Assembly (NCBI GenBank): GCA_900317305.1
Contig: ONGG01000031.1
Location: forward strand, 1-56,036
Direction of reading: 5' to 3'
DNA length: 56,036 bases
Source: an uncultured Prevotellaceae bacterium
GTDB taxonomy: Bacteria > Bacteroidota > Bacteroidia > Bacteroidales > Bacteroidaceae
The notes beneath the pieces are model-generated. The model saw only the letters and a list, made by a program, of their open reading frames with translations, had not been told where the DNA came from and ran no database searches. Shown here one piece after another: positions 1 through 11,123 of this stretch; the stretch's first letter is position 1; every line of letters begins with the position of its first letter. Both the position numbers and the translations under genes were made by a program.

Positions 1-128
1 TCGGGTGAGATCATTGATGCCCTGGCCCATGTCTTGACGACGGTTTTCTTTCCGCTCTCATTCATGGCGAGAATCTTCTTCTCGAGAGCTACGTTGATAT
101 ATGGACCTTTCTTTAATGAACGACTCAT
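1..128 (-). CDS. rpsS: 30S ribosomal protein S19 (N-terminal part, cut by window edge)
   Basis: This is the first 42 codons of S19, a small-subunit head protein that contacts 16S rRNA together with S13. The reverse strand reads from the ATG at 128 and begins [19 protein letters not shown], the usual S19 N-terminus. The gene runs off the left edge, so the C-terminal half is not visible. It follows rplB by 18 bp and is the last visible gene of the S10 cluster, in the canonical order rpsJ-rplC-rplD-rplW-rplB-rpsS. Confidence 0.95.
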   Translation of the reverse strand, partial: MSRSLKKGPYINVALEKKILAMNESGKKTVVKTWARASMISP

Positions 129-146
129 AATTACTCTTGTTAACGA

Positions 147-974
147 TTATTTCTTGTTAGCTCTCTCAACAATATACTTGTTTGAATGCTTCTTGGGAGC
201 CCTTGTCTTGAGTCCCTTTGCATAGAGTCCCTTGCGTGAGCGTGGGTGTCCGCCCGACTGGCGTCCCTCGCCACCACCCATTGGGTGATCGTGTGGGTTC
301 ATCACCACACCACGGTTGTGTGGGCGGCGTCCGAGCCAGCGTGAGCGTCCGGCCTTACCCGACTGCTCGAGAGCGTGGTCGGAGTTGCCTACGCTACCGA
401 CGGTAGCCTTGCAAGCGCTGAGAATCTTGCGCAATTCTCCTGAGGGGAGCTTGATCAGACAATAGCTGCCCTCACGTGAAGTGAGCTGAGCGAAATTACC
501 TGCCGAGCGAACGAGCTTGGCGCCCTGTCCCGGGCGGAGTTCGATGTTGTGGATCACTGTACCGACAGGGATGTTAGCAAGCGGAAGGGCATTGCCTACC
601 TCGGGGGCGGCGTCGGCGCCCGACATGAGAGTGGTGCCCACCTGCAGTCCGATAGGAGCAATAATGTAGCGTTTTTCACCATCAGCATAGTAGAGCAGGG
701 CTATGCGAGCCGAGCGGTTAGGATCGTACTCGATAGTCTTGACTACGGCTGGAACACCATCTTTCTCTCGTTTGAAGTCAACAAGACGAAATTTCCTTTT
801 GTGGCCGCCGCCCCTGTAGCGCACGGTCATCTTTCCGGTATTGTTTCGTCCTCCGGTGGAGCGCTTTCCACGAACGAGAGACTTCTCTGGTACGGATGCA
901 GTAATATCCTCGAACGTACCAATAATCTTGTGTCTTTGACCCGGTGTGACGGGTTTTAATTTACGTACTGCCAT
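147..974 (-). CDS. rplB: 50S ribosomal protein L2
   Basis: L2 is a primary 23S rRNA-binding protein needed for subunit joining and peptidyl transferase activity. The 275 residues match the usual length of about 274. It begins [17 protein letters not shown], and near the C-terminus (about residues 225-236) carries the motif [13 protein letters not shown]; the histidine in DHP (residue 230) corresponds to the histidine implicated in peptidyl transfer in E. coli. The basic C-terminal tail is intact. It sits 6 bp after rplW and is surely co-transcribed with it. Nothing is unusual. Confidence 0.98.
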   Translation of the reverse strand: MAVRKLKPVTPGQRHKIIGTFEDITASVPEKSLVRGKRSTGGRNNTGKMTVRYRGGGHKRKFRLVDFKREKDGVPAVVKTIEYDPNRSARIALLYYADGEKRYIIAPIGLQVGTTLMSGADAAPEVGNALPLANIPVGTVIHNIELRPGQGAKLVRSAGNFAQLTSREGSYCLIKLPSGELRKILSACKATVGSVGNSDHALEQSGKAGRSRWLGRRPHNRGVVMNPHDHPMGGGEGRQSGGHPRSRKGLYAKGLKTRAPKKHSNKYIVERANKK

Positions 975-980
975 TTTTTA

Positions 981-1274
981 TTAAATATTGCTGTAAAAAT
1001 CAATTGTCTCGCCCTCTTTCAGGGTGACGATAGCCTTTTTGAACGCGCTCTTCTTGCCTTTCACGAGGCCTGCCCTGGTGTAGCGCTGCGAGCGTTTGCC
1101 AGCGTAGGAGAGCGTGTTGACGTCGACCACTGTAACGTTGTACAGGCGCTCGACTTCTTCTTTTATTTGGAGCTTGTTAGCTTCCGGACTAACGATGAAA
1201 CCATATCGGTTTGGACGCTTGTCTGTAATCTTGGTCATCTTCTCAGTGACCAATGGTTTCAATATAAATGCCAT
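981..1274 (-). CDS. rplW: 50S ribosomal protein L23
   Basis: L23 binds 23S rRNA at the exit of the nascent peptide tunnel and docks trigger factor and the signal recognition particle. The 97-residue product begins MAFILKPLVTEKMTKI and has the LVTEK motif typical of the family. The long loop reaching into the tunnel is replaced by a basic stretch around residues 60-78. The gene lies between rplD (18 bp upstream) and rplB (6 bp downstream). Length and order are normal. Confidence 0.97.
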   Translation of the reverse strand: MAFILKPLVTEKMTKITDKRPNRYGFIVSPEANKLQIKEEVERLYNVTVVDVNTLSYAGKRSQRYTRAGLVKGKKSAFKKAIVTLKEGETIDFYSNI

Positions 1275-1292
1275 GTCTATGGGTCTCCTTGA

Positions 1293-1922
1293 TTATTTTG
1301 ATAAGATTTCGTCGATAGTTCCGAGCGATTTTTCGGTCACGACAATAACATCAGCATTCAATACTTTGTAAGAATTGAGTGATGATGCGAGTATGACTTC
1401 TGAACGCTGCAAATTTCGAGCCGACAAATATACGTTTTTATTTGTTTCTGGCAAAACGAAGAGCGACTTGCGGCCCTCAACTTTAAGATTTTTAGCAATA
1501 TTTACGAAATCTTTAGTTTTCGGGGCATCAAAAGTGAAGTCTTCCACGATGATGATGGCGTCTTCGATAGCCTTGTACGAGAGTGCGCTTTTTCTAGCGA
1601 GTGCTTTCACCTTCTTGTTGAGTTTGAACCTGTAGTCGCGGGGTTTTGGTCCGAACACGCGTCCACCGCCTCTCATCAAGGGTGAGTTGATATCGCCATG
1701 GCGAGCTCCGCCGCCGCCTTTCTGGCGTCCGAGTTTTCTTGTGGAGCCCTGGTGCTCGCTGCGCTCCTTGGCTTTGGCAGTGCCCTGGCGCTGGTTGGCC
1801 AGATACTGCTTCACGTCGAGGTAAAGCACGTGGTCGTTGGGCTCGATACCGAAAATCTCATCGTTCAGTGTAACCTTTCTTCCGGTTTCCTGACCATTTA
1901 TCTTCAATACGTTAAGTTCCAT
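1293..1922 (-). CDS. rplD: 50S ribosomal protein L4
   Basis: L4 binds 23S rRNA and its extended loop lines the nascent peptide tunnel. The 209-residue frame begins [17 protein letters not shown]. It contains the loop region around residues 45-95 with the Gly-rich [13 protein letters not shown] segment, the tip area where macrolide-resistance changes occur in other bacteria; nothing there looks abnormal. Its ATG shares one base with the stop of rplC (TAATG), implying translational coupling. In E. coli L4 autoregulates the S10 operon through an mRNA leader; no such leader is evident here because the cluster continues directly from fusA. Confidence 0.97.
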   Translation of the reverse strand: MELNVLKINGQETGRKVTLNDEIFGIEPNDHVLYLDVKQYLANQRQGTAKAKERSEHQGSTRKLGRQKGGGGARHGDINSPLMRGGGRVFGPKPRDYRFKLNKKVKALARKSALSYKAIEDAIIIVEDFTFDAPKTKDFVNIAKNLKVEGRKSLFVLPETNKNVYLSARNLQRSEVILASSLNSYKVLNADVIVVTEKSLGTIDEILSK

Positions 1923-2506
1923 TATTTCTGAATTAAGACGGTTGAACCATTACACCCGGCCACAGAACCTTTCACGAGGAGGAGGTTGTGCTCAGGTATC
2001 ACTTTTAACACTCTGAGGTTCTTGGTAGTCACTCTGTCGCATCCCATGTGTCCTGCCATGCGCATTCCCTTGAACACTTTGGCTGGATAGGAGCAAGCGC
2101 CGATAGAACCCGGTTTGCGGGCCCGGTCGTCCTGACCGTGAGTTCTCTGTCCTACACCGCCGAATCCGTGGCGTTTCACCACGCCTTGGAAACCCTTACC
2201 TTTGGAAGTACCTGTTACGTCGACGAACTGTGAGTCGTTGAAGATCTCGACAGTGATGGTGTCGCCGAGGTTGTACTCCTCGTCGAATTTGAACTCGGCC
2301 AAGTGCTTTTTTGGTGTTGTGTTAGCCTTTTTGAAGGTACCCATCAAGGCTTTGGAAGTACGTTTCTCCTTAGCCTCGCCGAAACCGAGCTGGAAGGCTT
2401 TGTAGCCATCGTTCTCCACGGTTTTGACCTGAGTTACAACACAAGGACCAGCTTCGATAACAGTGCACGGCACGTTTTTGCCGTCGGCACTGAAAACGGA
2501 TGTCAT
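1922..2506 (-). CDS. rplC: 50S ribosomal protein L3 (start codon uncertain)
   Basis: L3 is an early assembly protein that binds 23S rRNA near the peptidyl transferase centre. From the ATG at 2506 the frame has 194 residues beginning [16 protein letters not shown]. The family normally starts about ten residues earlier (typically [15 protein letters not shown]). The reverse-strand codons just upstream (2530 to 2507) do encode G-L-I-G-R-K-I-G in frame, but no ATG, GTG or TTG precedes them in this frame; the codons at the expected start read CAG CGA. The real start may be a non-standard codon (for example ATA at 2524), or a base is wrong, or the protein is N-terminally short. The rest of the protein, including [17 protein letters not shown], is normal. 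Confidence 0.93.
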   Translation of the reverse strand: MTSVFSADGKNVPCTVIEAGPCVVTQVKTVENDGYKAFQLGFGEAKEKRTSKALMGTFKKANTTPKKHLAEFKFDEEYNLGDTITVEIFNDSQFVDVTGTSKGKGFQGVVKRHGFGGVGQRTHGQDDRARKPGSIGACSYPAKVFKGMRMAGHMGCDRVTTKNLRVLKVIPEHNLLLVKGSVAGCNGSTVLIQK

Positions 2507-2550
2507 TCCGATTTTTCTTCCTATTAATCCTCGCTGAGAATGTCTGTTTT

Positions 2551-2856
2551 CTATACCTTGATTTCCACTTCCACGCCGCTGGGGAGTTCGAGTTTCATCA
2601 ATGCGTCTACGGTCTTTGCGGTAGTGCTGTAGATGTCGATGAGGCGTTTGTAGTCGGAGAGTTGGAACTGCTCGCGTGCCTTCTTGTTGACGAACGTACT
2701 ACGGTTGACGGTGTAGATGCGCTTGTGTGTGGGCAGGGGGATAGGACCGCTAACGGTTGCACCTGTTGCTTTCACGGCCTTCACGATTTTCTCTGCCGAT
2801 TTGTCTACGAGTTTGTGGTCGTAGCTCTTCAGTTTGATTCTGATTTTCTGACTCAT
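2551..2856 (-). CDS. rpsJ: 30S ribosomal protein S10
   Basis: S10 belongs to the 30S head and, as NusE, pairs with NusB in antitermination complexes. The 101-residue product begins [18 protein letters not shown] and carries the loop [17 protein letters not shown], which contains the position linked to tetracycline tolerance in other bacteria. It stands 94 bp after fusA, where many bacteria have tuf; here tuf is elsewhere, at 18-19 kb. It opens the S10 cluster without a clear promoter of its own, so readthrough from the str genes is likely. Confidence 0.98.
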   Translation of the reverse strand: MSQKIRIKLKSYDHKLVDKSAEKIVKAVKATGATVSGPIPLPTHKRIYTVNRSTFVNKKAREQFQLSDYKRLIDIYSTTAKTVDALMKLELPSGVEVEIKV

Positions 2857-2950
2857 GTTGATTATTGTTTTTGATGGTTATTATAATGTGGACCGCGGAC
2901 ACCCTTAAGAGTCATACGCTAAGCGATGCCCCGGTCCTCATTTTCAGTTT

Positions 2951-5065
2951 CTACACCAGGTCGGCCCTTCCGTTTACCTCCTGCAGCACAGCCTTGGCGA
3001 TGCTGCTGGAGAGGGGAGCGTGGTGGTCGTACTCCATGGAGCTTGTGGCGCGTCCGGAGGTGATGGTACGCAGTGCGGTGACATATCCGAAGGTCTCTGA
3101 CAGGGGCACCATGGCTTTCACGATGCGTCCGCCCGAGCGGGCCTCGTCCATTCCCTGCACTTGTCCGCGGCGCTTGTTCAGGTCGCCAATCACGTCGCCC
3201 ATGCTCTCCTCGGGTGTCACAACCTCGAGTTTCATGATGGGCTCCATGAGCACGGGAGCGGCCTTCACGCAAGCGTTCTTATAGGCCTGGATGGCAGCGA
3301 TCTCGAACGACAGCTGGTCGGAGTCCACGGGGTGGAACGATCCGTCGAGCAGTGTCACCTTGAGCGAGTCCATCGGGTATCCACCGAGCACGCCGTTCTT
3401 CATGGCGCTCTCGAATCCCTTCTGCACTGCAGGGATGAACTCCTTGGGGATGTTGCCGCCCTTCACCTCGTTGACGAACTGGAGTCCGCCCTCCTTGAAG
3501 TCGTCGTCCACGGGACCAACGTTGCAGATGATGTCGGCGAACTTTCCGCGTCCACCGCTCTGCTTCTTGTATACCTCGCGCAGGTTGACGGTCTTGGTGA
3601 TGGCCTCCTTGTAGTTCACCTGTGGCTTGCCTTGGTTGCACTCCACCTTGAACTCACGCTTCAGTCGGTCGATGATGATGTCGAGGTGCAGCTCGCCCAT
3701 ACCCGAGATGATGGTCTGTCCGCTCTGCTCGTCGGTGCGCACGGTGAAGGTGGGGTCCTCCTCTGCGAGCTTGGCGAGTCCGATGCCGAGTTTGTCGACG
3801 TCGGCCTGCGACTTGGGCTCCACGGCGATACCGATCACTGGGTCGGGGAACGACATCGACTCGAGCACGATGGGATGGTTCTCATCACAGAGTGTGTCGC
3901 CGGTATGGATATCCTTGAATCCCACTCCTGCGCCGATGTCGCCGGCGTCGATCGACTCCATGGGGATCTCCTTGTTGGAGTTCATCTGGAAGAGTCGGCT
4001 GATGCGCTCTTTCTTGCCCGAGCGTGGGTTGTAGACATACGAACCCGAGGTCACCTTGCCCGAGTAGACGCGGAAGAACACCAGTCGGCCCATGTAGGGG
4101 TCGGTAGCGATCTTGAATGCGAGAGCTGCGGTGGGCTCGTCCTCTGAAGGCTTGCGCTCCTCCACCTCCTCGGTGTCGGGGTTGGTGCCTTCGATATTGA
4201 CGGCGTCGAGCGGTGATGGCAGGAATGCGCACACATAGTCGAGCAGTGGCTGCACGCCCTTGTTCTTGTAGGATGAGCCACACACCATCGGAGTGAGTTC
4301 CATGGCCACGGTACCCTTGCGGATGGCGGCGATGATTTCCTCCTCGGTGATTTCCTGTCCCTCGAGATATTTCTCCATGAGGGCATCGTCGTAGTTGGAT
4401 GCGCTCTCGAGCATTTTGTCTCTCCACTCCTCGGCCTCGTCAACGAGGTCGGCGGGGATATCCTCAACGTCATACTCTGCGCCCATGGTCTCGTCGTGCC
4501 AGAGGATGGCCTTCATCTTGATGAGGTCGATCACGCCCTTGAAGTTCTCCTCGGCGCCAATGGGAATCTGCACGGGGCAGGGGTTGGCACCCAGAATGTC
4601 CTTCATCTGCTGCACGGTCTCGAAGAAATCGGCACCAGAGCGGTCCATCTTGTTCACGTATCCGATACGGGGCACATTATACTTGTCGGCCTGGCGCCAT
4701 ACGGTCTCCGACTGCGGCTGAACGCCGTCGGCTGCCGAGTAGGTGGCCACAGCTCCGTCGAGCACCCTGAGTGAGCGCTCCACCTCGGCGGTGAAGTCAA
4801 CGTGTCCCGGAGTGTCGATGAGGTTGATCTTGAATTTCTTGCCGTTCCATTCCCAAGAGCAAGTCGTGGCGGCTGAAGTGATGGTGATACCACGCTCCTG
4901 TTCCTGTGCCATCCAGTCCATGGTGGCAGCGCCGTCGTGCACCTCGCCGATTTTATGGGTCTTTCCTGTATAGAAGAGGATGCGCTCAGAAGTGGTAGTC
5001 TTACCTGCGTCGATATGCGCCATGATACCGATGTTGCGGGTGAGATGTAGATCTTGCTTTGCCAT
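2951..5065 (-). CDS. fusA: Elongation factor G
   Basis: EF-G is the GTPase that drives translocation of tRNA and mRNA on the ribosome. The 704 residues match the family. The G motifs are clear: AHIDAGKT (16-23), the DTPGH box (84-88) and NKMD (138-141); RGITIT follows switch I. Domains II-V are full length and the frame ends normally. It lies 37 bp after rpsG in the str cluster rpsL-rpsG-fusA and is followed by rpsJ. Bacteroidota often carry a second EF-G paralogue elsewhere; this copy has the translation-type str context and intact G motifs, so it is taken as the housekeeping enzyme. Confidence 0.98.
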   Translation of the reverse strand: MAKQDLHLTRNIGIMAHIDAGKTTTSERILFYTGKTHKIGEVHDGAATMDWMAQEQERGITITSAATTCSWEWNGKKFKINLIDTPGHVDFTAEVERSLRVLDGAVATYSAADGVQPQSETVWRQADKYNVPRIGYVNKMDRSGADFFETVQQMKDILGANPCPVQIPIGAEENFKGVIDLIKMKAILWHDETMGAEYDVEDIPADLVDEAEEWRDKMLESASNYDDALMEKYLEGQEITEEEIIAAIRKGTVAMELTPMVCGSSYKNKGVQPLLDYVCAFLPSPLDAVNIEGTNPDTEEVEERKPSEDEPTAALAFKIATDPYMGRLVFFRVYSGKVTSGSYVYNPRSGKKERISRLFQMNSNKEIPMESIDAGDIGAGVGFKDIHTGDTLCDENHPIVLESMSFPDPVIGIAVEPKSQADVDKLGIGLAKLAEEDPTFTVRTDEQSGQTIISGMGELHLDIIIDRLKREFKVECNQGKPQVNYKEAITKTVNLREVYKKQSGGRGKFADIICNVGPVDDDFKEGGLQFVNEVKGGNIPKEFIPAVQKGFESAMKNGVLGGYPMDSLKVTLLDGSFHPVDSDQLSFEIAAIQAYKNACVKAAPVLMEPIMKLEVVTPEESMGDVIGDLNKRRGQVQGMDEARSGGRIVKAMVPLSETFGYVTALRTITSGRATSSMEYDHHAPLSSSIAKAVLQEVNGRADLV

Positions 5066-5102
5066 TTGTCTTTTTACCTAATTTACTATTACCTGAAAAT
5101 TA

Positions 5103-5579
5103 TTAGAATCTGAAATGAGCGAATGCGCGGTTGGCCTCGGCCATACGGTGCATGTCTTCCTTACGCTTGAATGCGCCACCCTGATTGTTATAAGCATCCA
5201 TGATTTCGGCAGCCAGCTTCTCAGCCATGCTCTTTCCACCACGTTTGCGGGCAAAGTTGATCATATTCTTCATCGAAACGCTCTCTTTGCGGTCGGGACG
5301 GATCTCAGTAGGCACCTGGAAAGTGGCACCACCGATACGACGGCTCTTCACCTCCACCTGGGGAGTGATGTTGTCGAGTGCGGTTTTCCAAATCTCGAGG
5401 GGGCTTTTCTCCTCTTTGGCCATCTTGGCCTTGACGATATCAAGAGCGTTGTAGAAGATTTCGTATGAAATGGTCTTCTTGCCATCATACATCAGATGAT
5501 TCACGAATTTCGAGACCTTCTGGTCGTTGAAAACTGGATCTGGCAGTACCAGACGCTTCTTTGGTTTTGCTTTTCTCAT
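5103..5579 (-). CDS. rpsG: 30S ribosomal protein S7
   Basis: S7 nucleates assembly of the 30S head and lies at the E site. I chose the ATG at 5579, giving 158 residues beginning [15 protein letters not shown], as in other Bacteroidota. The frame is open a further 25 codons upstream, but that part is not S7-like. The conserved core [14 protein letters not shown] and the C-terminal NRAFAHFRF are present. There are 152 bp of AT-rich spacer to rpsL, where I see no clear terminator, and 37 bp to fusA. Confidence 0.97.
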   Translation of the reverse strand: MRKAKPKKRLVLPDPVFNDQKVSKFVNHLMYDGKKTISYEIFYNALDIVKAKMAKEEKSPLEIWKTALDNITPQVEVKSRRIGGATFQVPTEIRPDRKESVSMKNMINFARKRGGKSMAEKLAAEIMDAYNNQGGAFKRKEDMHRMAEANRAFAHFRF

Positions 5580-5731
5580 TTTTACTTGAAAAATAAATTC
5601 TGCTTGGGGCTGTAATTCTTGTTCTTCAACGCTCACTCGAGAGCATTTACTCAACCTGTCTTTAACAATTCTCCAGCAAAACGGTTAAAAAAAATAGTTG
5701 TGTCCTTTTTTAGTATTGACCTTCTCCGGTG

Positions 5732-6112
5732 TTACTTCTTCACTTTAGGACGCTTTGCTCCATACTTGGAACGACGCTGAGTGCGGTTGGCCACGCCAGC
5801 GGTGTCGAGAGTACCGCGAACGATGTGGTAGCGCACGCCAGGGAGGTCTTTCACACGACCGCCACGCACCAGCACGATGCTGTGCTCCTGCAGGTTGTGG
5901 CCCTCTCCTGGGATGTAGGAGTTCACTTCCTTCTGATTGGTCAATCTTACACGGGCAACTTTTCTCATTGCCGAATTAGGCTTTTTAGGAGTGGTGGTAT
6001 AGACACGCACGCAAACGCCACGACGCTGAGGACATGCGTCCAGAGCGGGTGATTTGCTCTTGTCTACCAGTTCCTTCCTGCCTTTTCTTACTAATTGCGA
6101 AATTGTAGGCAT
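5732..6112 (-). CDS. rpsL: 30S ribosomal protein S12
   Basis: S12 sits at the decoding centre and controls accuracy. The 126-residue product begins [17 protein letters not shown] and has the decoding loop TPKKPNS (residues 41-47) and the second loop [11 protein letters not shown] followed by GRVKDLPG. Both lysines whose substitution gives streptomycin resistance in other bacteria are present, so the protein looks wild type and streptomycin sensitive. It is the first gene of the str cluster and is preceded by a TACCTTTG promoter element about 85 bp upstream. Confidence 0.98.
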   Translation of the reverse strand: MPTISQLVRKGRKELVDKSKSPALDACPQRRGVCVRVYTTTPKKPNSAMRKVARVRLTNQKEVNSYIPGEGHNLQEHSIVLVRGGRVKDLPGVRYHIVRGTLDTAGVANRTQRRSKYGAKRPKVKK

Positions 6113-6195
6113 TTTGTTAATTTTTTAATTATTATATTGTTATTTAGTTGTATGCACAATAAAGATGGCATGCCTCGACACACCATTTTGGGCTG

Positions 6196-6203
6196 CAAAG
6201 GTA
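6196..6203 (-). promoter_or_regulatory. Probable promoter -7 box for the rpsL (str) cluster
   Basis: The reverse strand reads TACCTTTG, an exact match to the Bacteroidota -7 consensus TAnnTTTG, 84 bp before the rpsL start and in the only substantial spacer upstream of it. A good -33 TTTG is not visible at 19-20 bp, so this rests on the -7 box alone. The flanking spacer (6113-6295) is very AT rich and holds nothing else I can support. Confidence 0.5.
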
Positions 6204-6295
6204 CGAACTTTAATTGAAATATCCTAATTATATATTGTAGCAGTTGCCTCGAACTGGAATGATTTACGTTTTTATAATGTTTGTTAACATAAATT

Positions 6296-6333
6296 AAGGG
6301 CAGAATCTTCATTTTCATGTCGATTCAGCCCTT
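6296..6333 (-). terminator. Hairpin after DUF3467, likely end of the rpoBC transcript
   Basis: The arms AAGGGCAGAATC (6296-6307) and GATTCAGCCCTT (6322-6333) pair with one A-A mismatch around a 14-base loop, just past the DUF3467 stop. The minus-strand continuation is AATTTATGTT, only moderately U-rich, so termination efficiency is uncertain. Confidence 0.5.
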
Positions 6334-6355
6334 TGATTTGGTGTTTTTTAAGCCT

Positions 6356-6682
6356 TCAGGCCTCACCTTTATTGTTGATATTGAAGGGTGAGATGGTGCG
6401 TGGCTGTCTGTTGGGTAGTTGTATTCTCCCGAATTCCTGCTCATATTTGGCGATGTTTTCCTGCAGCGCCATAGCGAGTCGTTTGGCATGTTCGGGTGCG
6501 AGAATCACCCTGCTTCTCACCGTTACCTTTGGCACGCCCGGCATCATGGCTGCCAAGTCGACGACGAACTCCGAGCTGGTGTGCGAGATGATGGCGAAGT
6601 TGGAGTAGACTCCCGGTGCCACCTCTGGCGCCACCTCGATTTGCAGTTGGTGTCCCTGTGATTTGTCTTGCTGATTATCCAT
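6356..6682 (-). CDS. DUF3467 domain protein
   Basis: A small soluble 108-residue protein beginning MDNQQDKSQGHQLQIEV. It matches my recollection of the DUF3467 family: a compact beta-rich core (YSNFAIISHTSSEFVVDL, then RVILAPEHAKRLAMAL) followed by a polar, probably disordered C-terminus. The function is unknown. In Bacteroidota a member often lies directly downstream of rpoC, as here (85 bp gap with a hairpin), which suggests co-transcription with the RNA polymerase genes. No catalytic residues or signal peptide are visible. The domain assignment is from memory of the family pattern. Confidence 0.8.
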   Translation of the reverse strand: MDNQQDKSQGHQLQIEVAPEVAPGVYSNFAIISHTSSEFVVDLAAMMPGVPKVTVRSRVILAPEHAKRLAMALQENIAKYEQEFGRIQLPNRQPRTISPFNINNKGEA

Positions 6683-6720
6683 AAAGCTACTGGTTGAACG
6701 TTGGATTGAATATTAACGAA

Positions 6721-6752
6721 GCCACGGCCGCCCTTTTACGGGCAGCCGTGGC
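6721..6752 (-). terminator. Strong hairpin between rpoC and DUF3467
   Basis: The 13-base arms GCCACGGCCGCCC (6721-6733) and GGGCAGCCGTGGC (6740-6752) pair almost perfectly around a 6-base loop, 15 bp after the rpoC stop. No T-run follows on the minus strand, so it may be a partial terminator, an mRNA-stabilising structure or an RNase site that lowers DUF3467 expression relative to rpoC. Confidence 0.55.
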
Positions 6753-6767
6753 CTATCAGGTAAAAAA

Positions 6768-9700
6768 TTAGTTCTCGTCTACTGCCATTTCCTCCTCGGC
6801 GAAGTCGAGCACATGTTTGCGATTGGCCTCCATGCGGTCGTGCTCCTCCTTTGAGCCAACGAGCAGTTTGTCCCACTGGCGCAGTCCGGTACCTGCCGGG
6901 ATGAGGTGTCCGCAGATCACGTTCTCCTTCATTCCCTCAAGGTAGTCTACCTTTCCACGGATGGCAGCCTCGTTGAGCACCTTTGTCGTCTCCTGGAAGG
7001 ATGCGGCCGACATGAAGCTCTTGGTCTGGAGGGCCGCCCTTGTGATACCCTGGAGTATCTGGGTGGAGGTAGCGGGGATGACGTCGCGCACCTTGATGGT
7101 GCGGAGGTCGCGCCTCTTCAGTGCAGAGTTCTCGTCGCGCAGTTTCCTGGCCGAGATGATCTGTCCTTCGTAGACATTCTCGCTGTCGCCCCTGTCGAGC
7201 ACGTATTTCTTGCCCCAGATACGGTCGTTCTCCTCGGCGAAGTCGAGTTTGTCGACCACCTCCTGCTCGAGGAATGTGGTGTCGCCCGGCTCTTCGATCT
7301 GCACCTTACGCATCATCTGTCGCACGATGATCTCGAAGTGCTTGTCGTTGATCTTCACACCCTGGAGACGGTAAACGTCCTGCACCTCGTTGACGATATA
7401 CTCCTGTACGGCGGTGGGGCCTTTGATGGCGAGGATATCGCTGGGAGTGATGACACCGTCGGAGAGCGGCGTACCGGCTCTCACGGCATCATGCTCCTGC
7501 ACGAGGATCTGCTTCGAGAGCGACACGAGATACTTGCGCTTCTCGCCAGTCTTGCTGGTGACCACAATCTCGCGGTTACCACGCTTCAGGCGACCCATGG
7601 TCACCTCGCCGTCGATTTCGCTCACCACGGCGGGGTTCGACGGGTTGCGGGCCTCGAAGAGTTCGGTGACACGGGGCAGACCACCGGTGATATCACCAGC
7701 CTTGCCCACGGCACGCGGTATCTTCACGAGGGTGGCACCGGTCTCTACCTTGGCACCGTCATCCACCACCACGTGGCCACCCACAGGGAAGTTGTAGGTA
7801 CCGATCACCACACCATCCTCATCGACCACGTCGCAGGTAGGCACGAGGGCCCTGTCCTTCGGTTCGATGATGATTTTCTCGGTAAGTCCGGTGGTGTCGT
7901 CGGTCTCGGCCTTGAAGGTAGAGCCCTCGATCACATCCTTGAATACCAGCTTGCCCTTGAACTCCGACACGATGACAGCGTTGAAGGGGTCCCATTTTGC
8001 AATGATGTCGTCCTTCTTCACCAGGTCGCCATGCTTGAAGTAGAGCGAGCTACCATAGGGAAGCGGCTGGGTGGAGAGCACGATGCCCGTGTTCACATCC
8101 ACGAAGCGCACCTCTGCCAGTCGGCTCACCACCATCTGGCACTCTTTGGGCATGCCCAGTTCTTTTCCTTCGACGAAGGGCACGGTGCGCACCTCATCGA
8201 ACTCCACTTTCGAGTCGTTCTTTGCCTTGATGGAGGCGTTGGCGGCAGCGTTGGCAGCCACACCACCGGCGTGGAACGTACGGAGCGTAAGCTGTGTACC
8301 CGGCTCACCGATAGCCTGTGCGGCGATGACGCCCACGGCCTCACCCTTCTGCACCATGCGGCTGGTGGCGAGGTTTCGTCCGTAGCACTTCATGCACACG
8401 CCCTTGCGGCTCTCGCAGGTGAGCACCGACCTGATTTCCACGCTCTCGATGGGCGAGTCTTCGATGGCCTGTGCCACATCCTCGGTGATTTCCTCACCAG
8501 CGGCCACGATGAGTTTTCCTGTCATCGGGTGTACGATGTCGTGCACCGAAACGCGTCCCAGAATACGGTCGTAGAGTGTGGAGATGACCTCGTCGCCACT
8601 CTTCAGCGCCGAGCAGACGAGTCCGCGGAGCGTACCACAGTCTTCCTCGGTGATGATCACGTCGTGCGAAACGTCGACGAGTCGGCGTGTGAGGTATCCG
8701 GCGTCGGCGGTCTTCATGGCCGTATCGGCCAGACCCTTACGTGCACCGTGCGATGCGATGAAGTATTCGAGCACCGACATACCCTCCTTGAAGTTAGAGA
8801 GGATAGGGTTCTCGATGATCTGCGCACCCTCGGCACCTGCTTTCTGAGGTTTGGCCATCAGTCCACGGATACCCGAGAGCTGCTTGATCTGGTCTTTCGA
8901 ACCACGGGCACCCGAGTCGAGCATCATGAACACGGCATTGAATCCCTGGTCGGCCTCCGTCATCTCCTTCATCAGGATATTGGCGATGTTGTTGTTGACG
9001 TGGGTCCAGGTATCGATCACCTGGTTATAGCGCTCATTGTCGGTGATGAATCCCATGTTGTAGTTGTCGGTGATCTGTCTCACCTCCTCGTTACCCTTCT
9101 CGATGAGCTCTGCCTTCTCTGGCGGAATGATGATGTCGTCGAGGTTGAACGAGAGTCCTGCGAGGTAGGCCATGCGGTAGCCCAGGTTCTTGATACCATC
9201 AAGGAACTCACAGGCGCGGGCGAATCCTACCGACTTGATAACGTCGGCGATGATGTCGCGCAGACTCTTCTTCGAAATCACCTTGTTGACGAATCCCACC
9301 TCTTCGGGGATGATGCCGTTGACGATGACACGTCCGACGGAAGTCTCCACCATCTTGTCGACGAGGTTTCCGTTCTCGTCGAGGTCTTTCACCACCACCT
9401 TCACCTGGGCGTGCAGGTCGCACTTGCCCTCGTTATGGGCGATGATGGCCTCCTCGGGACCGTAGAAGGTGAGTCCCTCACCCTTTGCGCCCGGACGGAT
9501 CTTGGTGATATAGTAGAGTCCGAGCACCATGTCCTGTGAAGGCACGGTGATAGGCGCTCCGTTGGCCGGGTTGAGGATGTTGTGGCTCTGCAGCATGAGG
9601 ATCTGTGCCTCGAGCACGGCCTCGTTGCTCAGTGGCAGGTGCACGGCCATCTGGTCGCCATCGAAGTCGGCATTGAAAGCCGTACATGCCAGTGGGTGGA

Positions 9701-11111
9701 GCTGGATGGCCTTACCCTCGATGAGTTTGGGCTGGAAAGCCTGGATACCGAGTCGGTGCAGCGTAGGAGCACGGTTGAGGAGCACGGGGTGTCCCTTCAT
9801 CACGTTCTCGAGGATATCCCAGATCACGGGTTCGCGGCGGTCGACGATTTTCTTGGCGCTCTTCACCGTCTTCACGATACCGCGCTCGATGAGCTTGCGG
9901 ATGATGAACGGTTTGTAGAGCTCAGCGGCCATGAGTTTCGGCAGTCCGCACTCGCCCATCTTGAGCTCCGGGCCCACGACGATCACCGAGCGGGCCGAGT
10001 AGTCGACGCGCTTACCGAGAAGGTTCTGGCGGAATCGGCCCTGCTTACCTTTCAGTGAGTCGGAGAGCGATTTGAGCGGTCTGTTCGACTCACTCTTCAC
10101 GGCGCTGCTCTTGCGCGAGTTGTCGAAGAGACTATCGACGGCCTCCTGGAGCATACGTTTCTCGTTTCTCAGGATCACCTCGGGAGCCTTGATCTCCATG
10201 AGCCTCTTCAGGCGGTTGTTACGGATGATGACCCTGCGGTAGAGGTCGTTGAGGTCGGAAGTGGCGAAGCGTCCACCGTCGAGTGGTACGAGCGGTCGGA
10301 GCTCGGGAGGTGTGACGGGGATAATCTTCATGATCATCCACTCGGGCTTGTTCACGTCCTTGCTGTTGCGGAAAGCCTCCACCACCTGGAGCCTCTTCAG
10401 TGCCTCGGTCTTTCTTGCCACCGACGAGTCGTTGTTGGCGCGCTGGCGCAGTTCGCCGGCCAGCTCGTCGAGGTTGAGCGATGCGAGCAGGTCGTATACG
10501 GCCTCGGCACCCATCTTCGCCACGAACTTGTGCGGGTCGGAGTCGGGCAGCATCTGGTTCTCGGGAGTGAGCTTGTTCTCCACGATGTCGATATACTCAT
10601 CCTCTGAAAGCAGGTCGTACTTGCTTGCGCCGAGCACCTCCTCCTTTTCGCCCGAGGTTCTTCCCTCGAAGTCGCCGGGTTGGATGACCACATATTTCTC
10701 ATAATAGATCACCTGGTCGAGCTTCTTGGTGGGCAGTCCGAGGAGGTATCCGATCTTGTTGGGCAGCGACCTGAAATACCAGATATGGGCCACGGGCACC
10801 ACCAGTTCGATGTGTCCGGAGCGCTCGCGGCGCACGTTCTTCTCTGTCACCTCGACACCGCATCGGTCGCAGACAATGCCTTTGTAGCGTATGCGCTTGT
10901 ATTTTCCACACCCGCACTCATAGTCGCGTGTAGGACCGAAGATGCGCTCGCAGAAGAGTCCGTCGCGCTCCGGTTTGTAGGTGCGGTAGTTGATGGTCTC
11001 AGGCTTTGTCACCTCGCCATACGAGTTTTCCAGGATTTCCTCTGGTGAGGCGAGTCCGATGGTAATCTTTGTGAAATTATTCTTAACTTTTGAATCTTTC
11101 TTAAAAGCCAT
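6768..11111 (-). CDS. rpoC: DNA-directed RNA polymerase subunit beta'
   Basis: The largest subunit of RNA polymerase: it carries the catalytic Mg site, the clamp, bridge helix and trigger loop. The product has 1447 residues. The N-terminal zinc finger is seen as [11 protein letters not shown] with a downstream CDRCG. The catalytic loop [15 protein letters not shown] lies around residue 475. The second zinc site with [13 protein letters not shown] lies near residue 900, and the trigger-loop region [14 protein letters not shown] follows. It begins 12 bp after rpoB. Length and motifs are normal for Bacteroidota. The long open frames on the opposite strand are by-products of codon use. Confidence 0.98.
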   Translation of the reverse strand: MAFKKDSKVKNNFTKITIGLASPEEILENSYGEVTKPETINYRTYKPERDGLFCERIFGPTRDYECGCGKYKRIRYKGIVCDRCGVEVTEKNVRRERSGHIELVVPVAHIWYFRSLPNKIGYLLGLPTKKLDQVIYYEKYVVIQPGDFEGRTSGEKEEVLGASKYDLLSEDEYIDIVENKLTPENQMLPDSDPHKFVAKMGAEAVYDLLASLNLDELAGELRQRANNDSSVARKTEALKRLQVVEAFRNSKDVNKPEWMIMKIIPVTPPELRPLVPLDGGRFATSDLNDLYRRVIIRNNRLKRLMEIKAPEVILRNEKRMLQEAVDSLFDNSRKSSAVKSESNRPLKSLSDSLKGKQGRFRQNLLGKRVDYSARSVIVVGPELKMGECGLPKLMAAELYKPFIIRKLIERGIVKTVKSAKKIVDRREPVIWDILENVMKGHPVLLNRAPTLHRLGIQAFQPKLIEGKAIQLHPLACTAFNADFDGDQMAVHLPLSNEAVLEAQILMLQSHNILNPANGAPITVPSQDMVLGLYYITKIRPGAKGEGLTFYGPEEAIIAHNEGKCDLHAQVKVVVKDLDENGNLVDKMVETSVGRVIVNGIIPEEVGFVNKVISKKSLRDIIADVIKSVGFARACEFLDGIKNLGYRMAYLAGLSFNLDDIIIPPEKAELIEKGNEEVRQITDNYNMGFITDNERYNQVIDTWTHVNNNIANILMKEMTEADQGFNAVFMMLDSGARGSKDQIKQLSGIRGLMAKPQKAGAEGAQIIENPILSNFKEGMSVLEYFIASHGARKGLADTAMKTADAGYLTRRLVDVSHDVIITEEDCGTLRGLVCSALKSGDEVISTLYDRILGRVSVHDIVHPMTGKLIVAAGEEITEDVAQAIEDSPIESVEIRSVLTCESRKGVCMKCYGRNLATSRMVQKGEAVGVIAAQAIGEPGTQLTLRTFHAGGVAANAAANASIKAKNDSKVEFDEVRTVPFVEGKELGMPKECQMVVSRLAEVRFVDVNTGIVLSTQPLPYGSSLYFKHGDLVKKDDIIAKWDPFNAVIVSEFKGKLVFKDVIEGSTFKAETDDTTGLTEKIIIEPKDRALVPTCDVVDEDGVVIGTYNFPVGGHVVVDDGAKVETGATLVKIPRAVGKAGDITGGLPRVTELFEARNPSNPAVVSEIDGEVTMGRLKRGNREIVVTSKTGEKRKYLVSLSKQILVQEHDAVRAGTPLSDGVITPSDILAIKGPTAVQEYIVNEVQDVYRLQGVKINDKHFEIIVRQMMRKVQIEEPGDTTFLEQEVVDKLDFAEENDRIWGKKYVLDRGDSENVYEGQIISARKLRDENSALKRRDLRTIKVRDVIPATSTQILQGITRAALQTKSFMSAASFQETTKVLNEAAIRGKVDYLEGMKENVICGHLIPAGTGLRQWDKLLVGSKEEHDRMEANRKHVLDFAEEEMAVDEN

Positions 11112-11123
11112 GTCTGATACGAT

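Noticed and set aside
6906-9539. A very long open frame (877 codons) on the plus strand opposite rpoC
   Set aside because: It is antisense to an unmistakable rpoC and arises from biased codon use; the protein has low-complexity His/Val/Leu composition and no domain. Similar long frames opposite rpoB, fusA, pepP and others were dismissed for the same reason.
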